15,169 nt of DNA, taken from positions 1 to 15,169 of the forward strand of contig CAMLPA010000027.1 in assembly GCA_946481605.1 (NCBI GenBank). The letters run 5' to 3'. Below are positions 7,488 through 13,661 of this stretch, in pieces. The stretch is from an uncultured Flavihumibacter sp. GTDB lineage: Bacteria; Bacteroidota; Bacteroidia; Chitinophagales; Chitinophagaceae. How positions within the stretch are numbered: position 1 is the stretch's first letter; each line of letters opens with the position of its first letter. A program made the translations under genes and the position numbers. Below the pieces are notes generated by a model. That model made no database searches. It was not told where the DNA came from and saw only the letters and a program-made list of their open reading frames with translations.

Positions 7488-8998
7488 TATTTATTGACCA
7501 GATCCTGGTACTGTTTCATTTTATTGTACAGTGTTTTCCGGTCGATGTTCAGCAGGCGTGCGGCCTTGCTTTTATTAAAGTTTACCTGTTTCAGGGCCTC
7601 CACGATCATTTCATATTCCGCGTCGAGACTGGCTGATTTCAGGGAGTGGTCATGGATTACAGGTTTTTGTGGTGCAGGCGCAATTGAAGCCGGCTGCATC
7701 GGTTGGTTGGATGGTATAATGGTGGTGGAAGGAACAGGTTCTGGCGCTGGTGCGGCAGAACCTGTTCCTCCGAATTGCAGTTTGGAAAAATTTGAAATTT
7801 CGAATGGCAGGAACCTGGACTCAATGAGATCACCATCCGCAAGGAGGGTGGCTCTCTTCACCACGTTCTTGAGTTCGCGAAGGTTTCCATGCCACACATA
7901 GTGCAGGAAAATATGCTCCACTTCGGGTGAAAAATCTTTTACGTTCTTGCCCAGTTCTTTGTTGGTTAAACCCAGGAAGTGGCGCGCGAACACCATGATG
8001 TCCTCTTTCCTTTCGCGGAGCGGCGGTACATCAATACTGAATTCATTGAAACGGTGGTAAAGGTCCTCGCGGAATTTCCCGTTCCTGGAAGCTTCCCAAA
8101 GTCTTTCGTTGCTGGCTACGATGATGCGCACATCCAGTTCAATATCCTTCGTGCCACCCACACGGCGCATTTTTCTTTCCTGCACCACCCTCAGCAAAGA
8201 GACCTGCACATCGTAAGGGAGGTTACCGATTTCATCTAGGAAAATGGTACCGCCATTCGCAAGTTCAAAGCTACCGGGCTTCTGTTGCAGCGCTCCGGTG
8301 AAGGATCCTTTTTCATGGCCGAACAATTCGCTGGCCGCGAGTTCTTTGGAGAGGGCGCCACAATCTATGGCCACGAAAGGCTTATCCGCCCGCTTACTTT
8401 TTTTATGGATTTCCTGTGCGATGGCTTCCTTGCCACTACCCGATTCACCATAGATGATCACACTGAAATTGGTGGGCCCCACCAGTTCAATCTGTTTGAT
8501 GATATTCACGAACTGCGCACTGTTCCCGAAAATGTATTCACCGGAATACACCAATTTCTGCTTAGGGGCGCTTTCTTTCCTTGGCGTATCGGGATGCCCA
8601 TTCAGTTCTTCTTTGCGGCTTTCCGGCGCGGGGCTTTGCAATGCTTTTTTAATGGTAAGCAGAATTTCATCTGGCAGCAGGGGCTTCGTCACATAATCGA
8701 AGGCACCCATTTTCATCACTTCAACGGCCAGTTTGATGTCGCTGTACCCCGTCATGACGATTACCTGGATGTCCGGATTTTTCTCTTTGATGCGGGTGAG
8801 CAATTGAAGCCCATCCATATCATCAAGGCGGAAATCGGCCATCACGAGGTCGGGACTGAACGTCTCCACGATCTCCAGTGCTTTTTTACCGTTGAGGGTA
8901 TCCATTACATCATACCCGTGGCGGGACAAAAAGCCCTTGAGGAGCAGGCACATGTCTCTGTCATCATCGACCACCAGAATTTTTTGCATTGCAGCCAT
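7487..8998 (-). CDS. sigma-54-dependent response regulator (REC-AAA+-Fis HTH, NtrC/AtoC-like)
   Basis: Transcription activator that uses ATP hydrolysis to open sigma-54 promoters when its receiver is phosphorylated. The receiver (about 5-120) has D11-D12, phospho-acceptor D55, T83 and K105. The AAA+ domain (about 155-400) has Walker A GESGSGKE (184-191), the sigma-54-contacting loop as GSFTGA (231-236; the usual form is GAFTGA, the key Thr is kept), Walker B D255-E256, and arginines in REDLYHRF and PPLRERKEDI. A Pro/Ala-rich linker at about 410-450 leads to a Fis-type helix-turn-helix at about 460-500 (KSKAARLLNIDRKTLYNKM). It lies 35 nt behind rpoN and overlaps the following kinase by one base, so activator, sigma factor and kinase are probably made together. 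Its target promoters are unknown. Start is the ATG at 8998; an alternative Met lies three codons later. Confidence 0.96.
   Translation of the reverse strand: MAAMQKILVVDDDRDMCLLLKGFLSRHGYDVMDTLNGKKALEIVETFSPDLVMADFRLDDMDGLQLLTRIKEKNPDIQVIVMTGYSDIKLAVEVMKMGAFDYVTKPLLPDEILLTIKKALQSPAPESRKEELNGHPDTPRKESAPKQKLVYSGEYIFGNSAQFVNIIKQIELVGPTNFSVIIYGESGSGKEAIAQEIHKKSKRADKPFVAIDCGALSKELAASELFGHEKGSFTGALQQKPGSFELANGGTIFLDEIGNLPYDVQVSLLRVVQERKMRRVGGTKDIELDVRIIVASNERLWEASRNGKFREDLYHRFNEFSIDVPPLRERKEDIMVFARHFLGLTNKELGKNVKDFSPEVEHIFLHYVWHGNLRELKNVVKRATLLADGDLIESRFLPFEISNFSKLQFGGTGSAAPAPEPVPSTTIIPSNQPMQPASIAPAPQKPVIHDHSLKSASLDAEYEMIVEALKQVNFNKSKAARLLNIDRKTLYNKMKQYQDLVNK
7730..7769. repeat. 14-bp perfect inverted repeat inside the activator linker
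   Basis: The arms 7730-7743 (AGGAACAGGTTCTG) and 7756-7769 (CAGAACCTGTTCCT) are exact reverse complements separated by 12 nt. They lie inside the coding sequence for the Ala/Pro-rich linker between the AAA+ and DNA-binding domains of the response regulator. The minus-strand mRNA could fold a stable hairpin here. No T-run follows, so it is not an intrinsic terminator. Confidence 0.85.
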
Positions 8999-9033
8999 AA
9001 TTGTGTTTAGTTATTAAGGGGTTTTTTCAAACA

Positions 9034-10452
9034 TCATGCCCAGAGGCACCTCATTTGAGCAACTGGAATCTGCAACAGGTCGCGGTACTTGGCAATGGTC
9101 CTTCTTGCGATGTTGTACCCTTTCTGTCCGAGTATGGCCACGAGTTGCTGATCGGTATATGGTTTTCTTTTGTCTTCGGCTTCAATCACTTCCACGATGG
9201 CGTTCTGGATCACTTTATTGCTCACTACATCACCTTTCTGCGTCAGCAATCCTTCAGTAAAAAGATCTTTCAGGAGAATCGTACCGAAATGTGTTTCCGC
9301 GTATTTGTTGCAGGTGATCCTCGACACGGTGGAAATATCCATTCCTACTACTTCTGCAATATTCTTCAGGATCATTGGTTTCAGCACCCTGATGTCTCCT
9401 TCTATAAAATATTCCTGTTGCCACTCCACAATAGCCTCCATGATCCTGCGCATAGTTTGTTCGCGCTGTCGGATGGCCTGAATGAACCAACGTGCGGCGT
9501 TCAGTTTGTTGCGCACATATTGGATGGCGGATTTATCTTTCTGTTCCCCGTGCTGCATCGCTTCCACCTGTTGTTGCCAGTCGCTGCTGATGTGCAATCC
9601 CGCCGATCTTTCTTTGCAAAGCAGTACACGTGGTTTGTCGTCTTCCATTGTAACTATAAAGTCCGGTACAATGGTTTGCCTTGGTTGCTGAACAGCTTCG
9701 CTTTCCAGCACGGGCTTCATCTGCATACCAGCTATTAATTCCAGTACGATGCGGAACTCGTCATCTTCCAGGTTCAGTTTGTGCATGATCCTTTCCAACT
9801 GGCGGTTCATCAGTTCCTGGTAATGGTCTTTCATCAAAGCGATGGCCATCTTCACATCCGGTCTTTTGGTATTCATCCTGTTCAGTTGAAACAGGAGGTA
9901 TTCCCGGGTATCACGACAGCCAAGCCCTGCGGGTTCGAGTGTACGCACCGTATTGAGCACAGCCTGTACTTTTTCCGGATCAACCAGTTGTCCCTGCCTG
10001 AATGAAAAATCGTCGGCCAGTGCGGCGGCATCCATAGCCAGGAATCCGTTCTCATCCAGACAATCGATGATATAATCCGCGATTTTCACTTCCAGTTCAT
10101 CGGTAATGCTCCAGCGGAACTGTTGCCTGGCTTCTTCTCTGAAACAAACAGACGCTACGAGCGGCTTTTCGGGCATGGCCTCATCGGAAAAGTAGTTGCC
10201 GTATTCGAGTTTATAGTCGGGCACATCGTCGTAAGCGAATTCATCGTAATCACGGAAATCATCTTCTTTCACCGCCTTTTCCGGGATCTCCTCATATTCA
10301 TCCTGCTGCTGCTCGAGCATTGGGTTATCGTTCAATTCCTGTTGAATCCTGTGCTCTAGTTCCATTGTATTCAAATGAAAAAGGTGCAGCAACTGGATTT
10401 GATGCGGCAGTATCTTTGTCTGTTGTTTTAATTGCTGGTGCTGGTAGATCAT
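9034..10452 (-). CDS. rpoN: RNA polymerase sigma-54 factor
   Basis: Alternative sigma factor that directs RNA polymerase to -24/-12 promoters and needs an AAA+ activator to start transcription. The 472-residue protein has the Gln/Leu-rich activator-interacting region I (about 1-48, LKQQTKILPHQIQLLHL and ending NPMLEQ), a very acidic region II (about 49-95), the core-binding domain (about 100-290), a helix-turn-helix region from about residue 360 (KNIAEVVGMDISTVSR), and the diagnostic RpoN box ARRTIAKYRD at residues 449-458. The box differs from the common ARRTVAKYRE by two conservative changes. It is the first gene of a minus-strand block followed 35 nt later by a sigma-54-dependent response regulator. 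No TAnnTTTG box was seen upstream; a -24/-12-like element at 10479-10494 could mean self-activation. Single intact copy in the window. Confidence 0.97.
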   Translation of the reverse strand: MIYQHQQLKQQTKILPHQIQLLHLFHLNTMELEHRIQQELNDNPMLEQQQDEYEEIPEKAVKEDDFRDYDEFAYDDVPDYKLEYGNYFSDEAMPEKPLVASVCFREEARQQFRWSITDELEVKIADYIIDCLDENGFLAMDAAALADDFSFRQGQLVDPEKVQAVLNTVRTLEPAGLGCRDTREYLLFQLNRMNTKRPDVKMAIALMKDHYQELMNRQLERIMHKLNLEDDEFRIVLELIAGMQMKPVLESEAVQQPRQTIVPDFIVTMEDDKPRVLLCKERSAGLHISSDWQQQVEAMQHGEQKDKSAIQYVRNKLNAARWFIQAIRQREQTMRRIMEAIVEWQQEYFIEGDIRVLKPMILKNIAEVVGMDISTVSRITCNKYAETHFGTILLKDLFTEGLLTQKGDVVSNKVIQNAIVEVIEAEDKRKPYTDQQLVAILGQKGYNIARRTIAKYRDLLQIPVAQMRCLWA

Positions 10453-10478
10453 AGCAGTAATTTTTACGCACTATGTAG

Positions 10479-10494
10479 AACAAGCGGAAAGCCA
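10479..10494 (-). promoter_or_regulatory. possible sigma-54 (-24/-12-like) element upstream of rpoN
   Basis: Read on the minus strand this is TGGCTTTCCGCTTGTT. It has TGGC and TTG with the spacing of sigma-54 promoters (GG, ten bases, then GT), but the almost invariant C of the -12 GC is T. It would start transcription about 18 nt before the rpoN ATG. Degenerate, so tentative. Confidence 0.25.
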
Positions 10495-10543
10495 GAAAGC
10501 AAAAAAACGTTAATTAGCAGAAACAAATAATCAACTATCTGAA

Positions 10544-10570
10544 AATCAATATAATATACATTAATTGATT
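10544..10570. repeat. AT-rich inverted repeat upstream of rpoN
   Basis: AATCAAT (10544-10550) and ATTGATT (10564-10570) are exact reverse complements. The inner TAAT (10552-10555) and ATTA (10560-10563) extend the stem to 11 pairs with one bulged A and an ATAC loop. It lies in the AT-rich 194-nt spacer between the small charged gene and rpoN. It could be an operator or a weak terminator; it has no GC core, so intrinsic termination is unlikely. Confidence 0.4.
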
Positions 10571-10646
10571 AAACTGCTTCTAAACATGGAAGATAGTAAA
10601 AAATCATTTGTGTAGAAAATATTTCCCTATTCGGGGAGAAGGGGTT

Positions 10647-10832
10647 TTAATCTGTGGCTTCCTGGTTTTTCCGGTCTACACTTTCTTCTTTCTTTTCTTT
10701 TTCCTGATTGGCCCGTTCTTCCTCCGTAGCGGCGATACCGGCCTTGCCATCCGGCGCCTTCTCTTTTACCCTTTCATCATTTTTGTCCTTATAAAGCTGG
10801 TCGTCTTTTTTGTTGGTTGGATGCTTTTTCAT
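10647..10832 (-). CDS. small charged hypothetical protein
   Basis: A 61-residue, strongly hydrophilic protein starting at the ATG at 10832 (MKKHPTNKKDDQLYKDK), rich in Lys, Glu, Asp and Asn, with no signal peptide or membrane helix and probably largely disordered. A longer form with a TTG start at 10874 would add 14 residues, but the ATG is more convincing. I do not recognise a named family. Reasons for calling it real are the even low-complexity-free charged composition, the absence of hydrophobic surprise, and its place in an otherwise empty gap; the opposite frame gives a poly-aromatic membrane-like ORF that looks like its shadow. It lies 194 nt upstream of rpoN on the same strand and is divergent from the response regulator at 11008. 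Function unknown. Confidence 0.5.
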   Translation of the reverse strand: MKKHPTNKKDDQLYKDKNDERVKEKAPDGKAGIAATEEERANQEKEKKEESVDRKNQEATD

Positions 10833-10894
10833 CTTGTTTTTGGGTATAATGCTGAAAAATTTATGCCCTCCCAACCTTTTGTTTAAGCATATCT

Positions 10895-10902
10895 TATCTT
10901 TG
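10895..10902 (+). promoter_or_regulatory. putative -7 element (TATCTTTG) upstream of the Rcp1-like regulator
   Basis: TATCTTTG matches the Bacteroidota -7 consensus TAnnTTTG perfectly. TTTTG at 10877-10881 is the nearest -33-like sequence, but the 13-nt spacing is shorter than the usual 17-23. If used, the leader of the regulator gene at 11008 would be about 100 nt. Confidence 0.35.
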
Positions 10903-11007
10903 ATGCGTTTAAATTAAAACATACCTGGTTAAGGTTGCACGGACTATAACGTATCCGCATAACCGAATTTAAGGCGCAATAAAGTTAGAATCAATACAAC
11001 AGAGCAC

Positions 11008-11439
11008 ATGAGTAAGATGGTGATCCTCATAGCGGAAGATGATGCGGATGATCGGTTCCTTTTTGAAACCGCGTTTTCAGAAAAAGGTTATCCCGAGCAA
11101 CTGGCATTTGTAGAGAATGGCGTTGAACTATTTGAGTATCTCCAGCAGTTGGACTCAGTTGAAGCGAAAGCCACACAATACCCTGCCTGCATATTACTTG
11201 ACCTGAACATGCCCCGCAAAGATGGCAGAGAGGCGCTGAAAGAATTGAAGCAACACGCTGTTTTCAAAAAAATTCCTGTAATTGTTTTTACCACTACAAA
11301 AAATGAGTTGGAAATCACCCGTTGTTATGAATTGGGGGCCAATACTTATGTGGTAAAACCCGTGAGTTTCGATGGGTTGCTGAAAGTGGTGGAAGACATC
11401 CGCAATTACTGGTTCAGTACGGCCTCTATTCCCGGATAA
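11008..11439 (+). CDS. single-domain response regulator (Rcp1/CheY-like)
   Basis: Stand-alone receiver domain of 143 residues with no output domain. It has acidic residues E10-D11-D12, phospho-acceptor D65 (LLDLNMPRKDG), T95 and K117 (VVKPVSF), so phosphorylation should be possible. The layout (long loop before the D65 strand, LNMPRKDGREAL) is that of Rcp1-type regulators, which take phosphate from bacteriophytochrome-like kinases carrying SHDLQEPL. Two such kinases are in this window (469-1806 and 5901-7487), so either could be a partner, but no adjacent kinase fixes this. Such proteins act through protein-protein contact or as phosphate sinks. Start ATG at 11008; Met4 is an alternative. It is transcribed alone and ends at the hairpin shared with the convergent YtxH gene. 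Confidence 0.92.
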   Translation: MSKMVILIAEDDADDRFLFETAFSEKGYPEQLAFVENGVELFEYLQQLDSVEAKATQYPACILLDLNMPRKDGREALKELKQHAVFKKIPVIVFTTTKNELEITRCYELGANTYVVKPVSFDGLLKVVEDIRNYWFSTASIPG

Positions 11440-11480
11440 AAAAATCCTGCTTACCGGAGGCCCTTCCCGGTAAGCAGGAT
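11438..11480 (-). terminator. rho-independent terminator between convergent genes
   Basis: Perfect 14-bp stem: arms 11444-11457 (ATCCTGCTTACCGG) and 11467-11480 with a 9-nt loop. On the minus strand it is followed by seven T (plus-strand A-run 11438-11444), so it is a strong terminator for the YtxH gene. On the plus strand only a weak T-stretch follows, but it begins 5 nt after the stop of the response regulator and may protect or end that transcript too. Confidence 0.9.
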
Positions 11481-11501
11481 CATACATTTTGGCGGGTAAA
11501 A

Positions 11502-11759
11502 CTACGAAAGTGCAGCTTTTACTTTGCCTGCTTTGTTTTGTGCTTCATGGATAGCGTCTTCAGCTTCATCGGCCAGGTTCTGCGCCTGAGATTGTGCTTT
11601 TCCCGCGAACTGCCTGATGCGGCCAGCCCAATCGTCTGCTGTATGTTTGATCTTTTTCCTGGTCTCTGAACCTTTATCCGGAGCCATCAATAAACCGATC
11701 ACAGTTCCAGCCAGCGCAGCGCCGGCAATACCCAACAAGATTTTGGTTTGATTTTTCAT
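11502..11759 (-). CDS. YtxH domain-containing protein
   Basis: Small protein of 85 residues. Residues about 6-26 form a glycine/alanine-rich hydrophobic helix (ILLGIAGAALAGTVIGLLMAP), followed by the typical PDKGSETRKKI element and a long alanine/lysine/glutamate-rich amphipathic helix to the end. This is the YtxH pattern (also described as gas-vesicle or general-stress-like small proteins): membrane-anchored or membrane-associated with a cytoplasmic helical tail. The family is common in Bacteroidota and Firmicutes and is often stress-induced, but no biochemical role is settled. It is transcribed alone, convergent to the regulator at 11008, and ends at a strong hairpin terminator. No TAnnTTTG box was found upstream, which may mean a different sigma factor. 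Confidence 0.88.
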   Translation of the reverse strand: MKNQTKILLGIAGAALAGTVIGLLMAPDKGSETRKKIKHTADDWAGRIRQFAGKAQSQAQNLADEAEDAIHEAQNKAGKVKAALS

Positions 11760-11969
11760 AACGTCACGTTTTAAAAGGTGATAGAATAATTATTCCTTTG
11801 AAAAAACCGTACCAGATTGCGAGGCACTAAAAACCGGAAAACTGCGTTTCTACCTTTTGTGGAAGAATGCCCCCTAAAATATGGCCTTTGTACCATATAA
11901 GTCCGGCACGATTATCACAGTCTTATACATGCTTACTTCAGCCACTACCACCCATATCGGCGCTGATTA

Positions 11970-12001
11970 TTGTTGCGCCATCGTTTTATTCGCTAACTTA
12001 G
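11970..12001 (+). promoter_or_regulatory. possible promoter for the regulator/LysE operon
   Basis: TTG (11973-11975; another TTG at 11970) and TAACTTAG (11994-12001) are separated by 18 nt, near the Bacteroidota -33/-7 arrangement. The -7 box deviates from TAnnTTTG at one position. It lies 13 nt before the start codon at 12015, consistent with the short leaders of this phylum. Confidence 0.3.
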
Positions 12002-12014
12002 TAGTTCAGTTATC

Positions 12015-12356
12015 ATGAGCAATAAAAAAGTTTTGATCATAGACGATGAGGAAGACTTTTGCCTGCTGCTGCAAGGGTACCTGAAAAGGAAGGCGTTCGA
12101 TGTAACGGTATCGAACACCCTAAAAGAAGGCATGCGGAAGTTTGGGGAATTATGCCCCGATGTGTTGTTCCTCGACAACAATCTCCCCGACGGGCTCGGC
12201 TGGGAGCAATTGCCCCGTTTTGCCGCACAACATCCCAATACACAGTTCTATCTCGTAAGCGCCTACCATCCCACCTTACCACCGGTGCAGGAAAACACGG
12301 TCGTGAAAGTGTTTGAAAAACCCATTTCATTCCGTGATCTGGACCAGTTTCTTTAA
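12015..12356 (+). CDS. single-domain response regulator
   Basis: Receiver domain only, 113 residues, with no output region. It has D10-D11, phospho-acceptor D54 (FLDNNLPDGLGW), S82 in the Thr/Ser position and K102 (FEKPIS), so it should be phosphorylatable. The sequence between the acceptor and the lysine is shortened relative to ordinary receivers (a proline-rich YHPTLPPVQ segment), and the C-terminal helix 5 is short. It is distinct from the regulator at 11008 and resembles more the receiver of sigma-54 activators in its N-terminal part (EDFCLLLQGYLKRK). It is the first gene of a likely two-gene operon: the LysE-type exporter begins 8 nt after its stop. No kinase lies next to it; the partner is unknown. 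Confidence 0.9.
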   Translation: MSNKKVLIIDDEEDFCLLLQGYLKRKAFDVTVSNTLKEGMRKFGELCPDVLFLDNNLPDGLGWEQLPRFAAQHPNTQFYLVSAYHPTLPPVQENTVVKVFEKPISFRDLDQFL

Positions 12357-12364
12357 TTTACGGC

Positions 12365-13000
12365 ATGTTTGAAGCATTGGTTAAAGGACTTGCCCTGGGT
12401 TCGGTGCTGGCCATATCTGTTGGTCCGGTCATCTTTACCATACTCAAACAAAGCATCAACAACGGGAAAGAGGGCGGACTGAGTTTCGTGGGTGGCGTAT
12501 GGTTGAGTGATGTTTTGCTGATAGTCCTTTGTAATGCATTCTCGGAAATGGTTCAACACCTATTGCATTACCAGAAAGCCATCGGTTATACCGGCAGTAT
12601 TTTCCTGGTAGGTATGGGCGTTTTTTACGCGTTCTTCAAAAAGATTAAACTCCGTGGCGAAACTGCCACATTGAAAGCGTTCAACAAATCCGATTTCGCG
12701 AAAATCTTCAGCAGTGGCTTTCTGCTCAATACACTTAACCCTGGCGTATTCCTGTTCTGGCTCACCAGCGCTACCACGTTATCTGTAAGTCATTCCGTGC
12801 AGGAACGCATGCTCATCTTTTCGGCCTGCATGGGCCTGAATATGGGCGCGGATATCTTCAAAGTATTTCTCGCCGGGAAGATCAGGCACCGCCTCAACCT
12901 CGCCACCATTTCGCTCATCAATAAAATATCCGGAAGCCTGCTTATTGTTTTCGGACTGGTATTATTCTGGGGAACTTATTACGCATTAACAAAAAATTAG
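12365..13000 (+). CDS. LysE family amino-acid exporter
   Basis: Integral membrane protein of 211 residues in the LysE/RhtB translocator family, which exports amino acids or related metabolites across the cytoplasmic membrane using the proton gradient. Six hydrophobic segments are seen at about 5-25, 37-59, 72-91, 113-138, 148-170 and 184-208. Family marks include the first-helix GLALGSVLAISVGPV (glycine/proline pattern before TILKQS) and the LNTLNPGVFLFW motif of helix 4. Length matches the family. Substrate cannot be deduced. The gene sits 8 nt behind a receiver-only response regulator, so expression is coupled with it. LysE-family genes are more often next to LysR or Lrp regulators; a receiver without a DNA-binding domain is not an obvious regulator of transcription. 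Confidence 0.9.
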   Translation: MFEALVKGLALGSVLAISVGPVIFTILKQSINNGKEGGLSFVGGVWLSDVLLIVLCNAFSEMVQHLLHYQKAIGYTGSIFLVGMGVFYAFFKKIKLRGETATLKAFNKSDFAKIFSSGFLLNTLNPGVFLFWLTSATTLSVSHSVQERMLIFSACMGLNMGADIFKVFLAGKIRHRLNLATISLINKISGSLLIVFGLVLFWGTYYALTKN

Positions 13001-13034
13001 CGTAAAAACATGGAGCACACCTTAACTTAGGTTT

Positions 13035-13592
13035 ATGAAACCGGCATTGCTCTTTATCCTTTCCATACTCCCTTCTTTTCTATTCGCGCAGCAGTCTGAT
13101 ATGCTGGTGCTCAAGAAAAAGAACAACCGGACCGTTGAAACTTTTTTCGCGGGGAAACAGGTAAGGTTCGTTTATGCCGACGGGCAATGGATGAAAGGAG
13201 AAATCCGTTACATCGCGCGCGACTCCGTTTTCCTGAACTTCTTTGATATTCGCCCTATGCCCACAGGCTACGGCACTTATTCTATAGACACCATTGCCGT
13301 ATTGCCTTTCGCCCTGCATTACCGGGACATGGTAGCTTTCCCACGCCGCAAAGACTCCTGGCGCTTTATTAAAGATGGCACACTGCTAAAGATCGGCGGT
13401 GCGGGTTACATCCTCCTGAACGTGATCAACGGGCAATACCTGGATGAACCTATTACAGACAGCCGCAACCTCCGCAGCCTGGGCATCGCAGCCGGTGTTT
13501 TCGGCGCCGGATTCCTGATGGGCCGGTTGCACAAGCCGCTGCTGGAAATAGGAAAAAAATACAAACTCCATTACGTTTCCCTCACCCGGTAA
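13035..13592 (+). CDS. hypothetical exported protein
   Basis: I do not recognise a named family. The 185-residue protein starts with a clear signal peptide (LLFILSILPSFLFA, cleavage near residue 19). Residues about 23-95 form a beta-rich domain with a WMKGEIRYIARDSVFL element (a KGxI pattern followed by a short strand), reminiscent of small SH3/Sm-like barrels. Residues about 116-132 and 147-164 are two glycine-rich hydrophobic segments (IGGAGYILLNVI and LGIAAGVFGAGFLMG), so the C-terminal part may be membrane-associated. It ends with a basic KKYKLHYVSLTR. It lies 34 nt behind the exporter gene and 69 nt before the transglycosylase gene, all on the plus strand, so an envelope-related role is plausible but not shown. 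A TAACTTAG box at 13023 is too close to the start to be a convincing promoter. Confidence 0.8.
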   Translation: MKPALLFILSILPSFLFAQQSDMLVLKKKNNRTVETFFAGKQVRFVYADGQWMKGEIRYIARDSVFLNFFDIRPMPTGYGTYSIDTIAVLPFALHYRDMVAFPRRKDSWRFIKDGTLLKIGGAGYILLNVINGQYLDEPITDSRNLRSLGIAAGVFGAGFLMGRLHKPLLEIGKKYKLHYVSLTR

Positions 13593-13661
13593 TTTTCATT
13601 TCTCTTTCAATTCCATCTGCGGAATATTATCTTGCAGCCTGTTGCGCACAAAAAAGACCGG

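Noticed and set aside
8285..9738. Two plus-strand open frames of about 240 codons each
   Set aside because: They are antisense shadows of the response regulator and rpoN, whose domains are intact on the minus strand; their translations are His/Phe-rich as expected for antisense frames.
10608..10886. 92-codon plus-strand frame encoding an extremely aromatic, membrane-like peptide
   Set aside because: It is the complement of the Lys/Glu-rich minus-strand frame (AAG/GAA codons read backwards give Phe/Leu codons), so its hydrophobicity is expected from the opposite gene.
11879..11898. Small palindrome ATATGG-N8-CCATAT in the 255-nt gap between the YtxH gene and the next regulator
   Set aside because: Six base pairs with an AT-rich stem can easily arise by chance, and it is not followed by a T-run; nothing else is visible in this gap apart from the possible promoter at its end.
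11903..11918. Sequence with GGCACG resembling the -24 part of a sigma-54 promoter before the regulator/LysE operon
   Set aside because: The -12 position reads TCAC, without the essential TTGC/GC, at the correct spacing.
12979..13005. TTACGC / GCGTAA inverted repeat around the stop of the LysE-type gene, considered as a terminator
   Set aside because: Only six pairs with a 15-nt loop and no T-run on the plus strand; the next gene starts shortly after and may be co-transcribed.
13632..13661. TTG at 13632 as the start of the transglycosylase gene
   Set aside because: It lies within a TATCTTG promoter-like sequence and adds ten residues that do not resemble the family; the ATG at 13662 gives a normal basic N-terminus before the membrane anchor.
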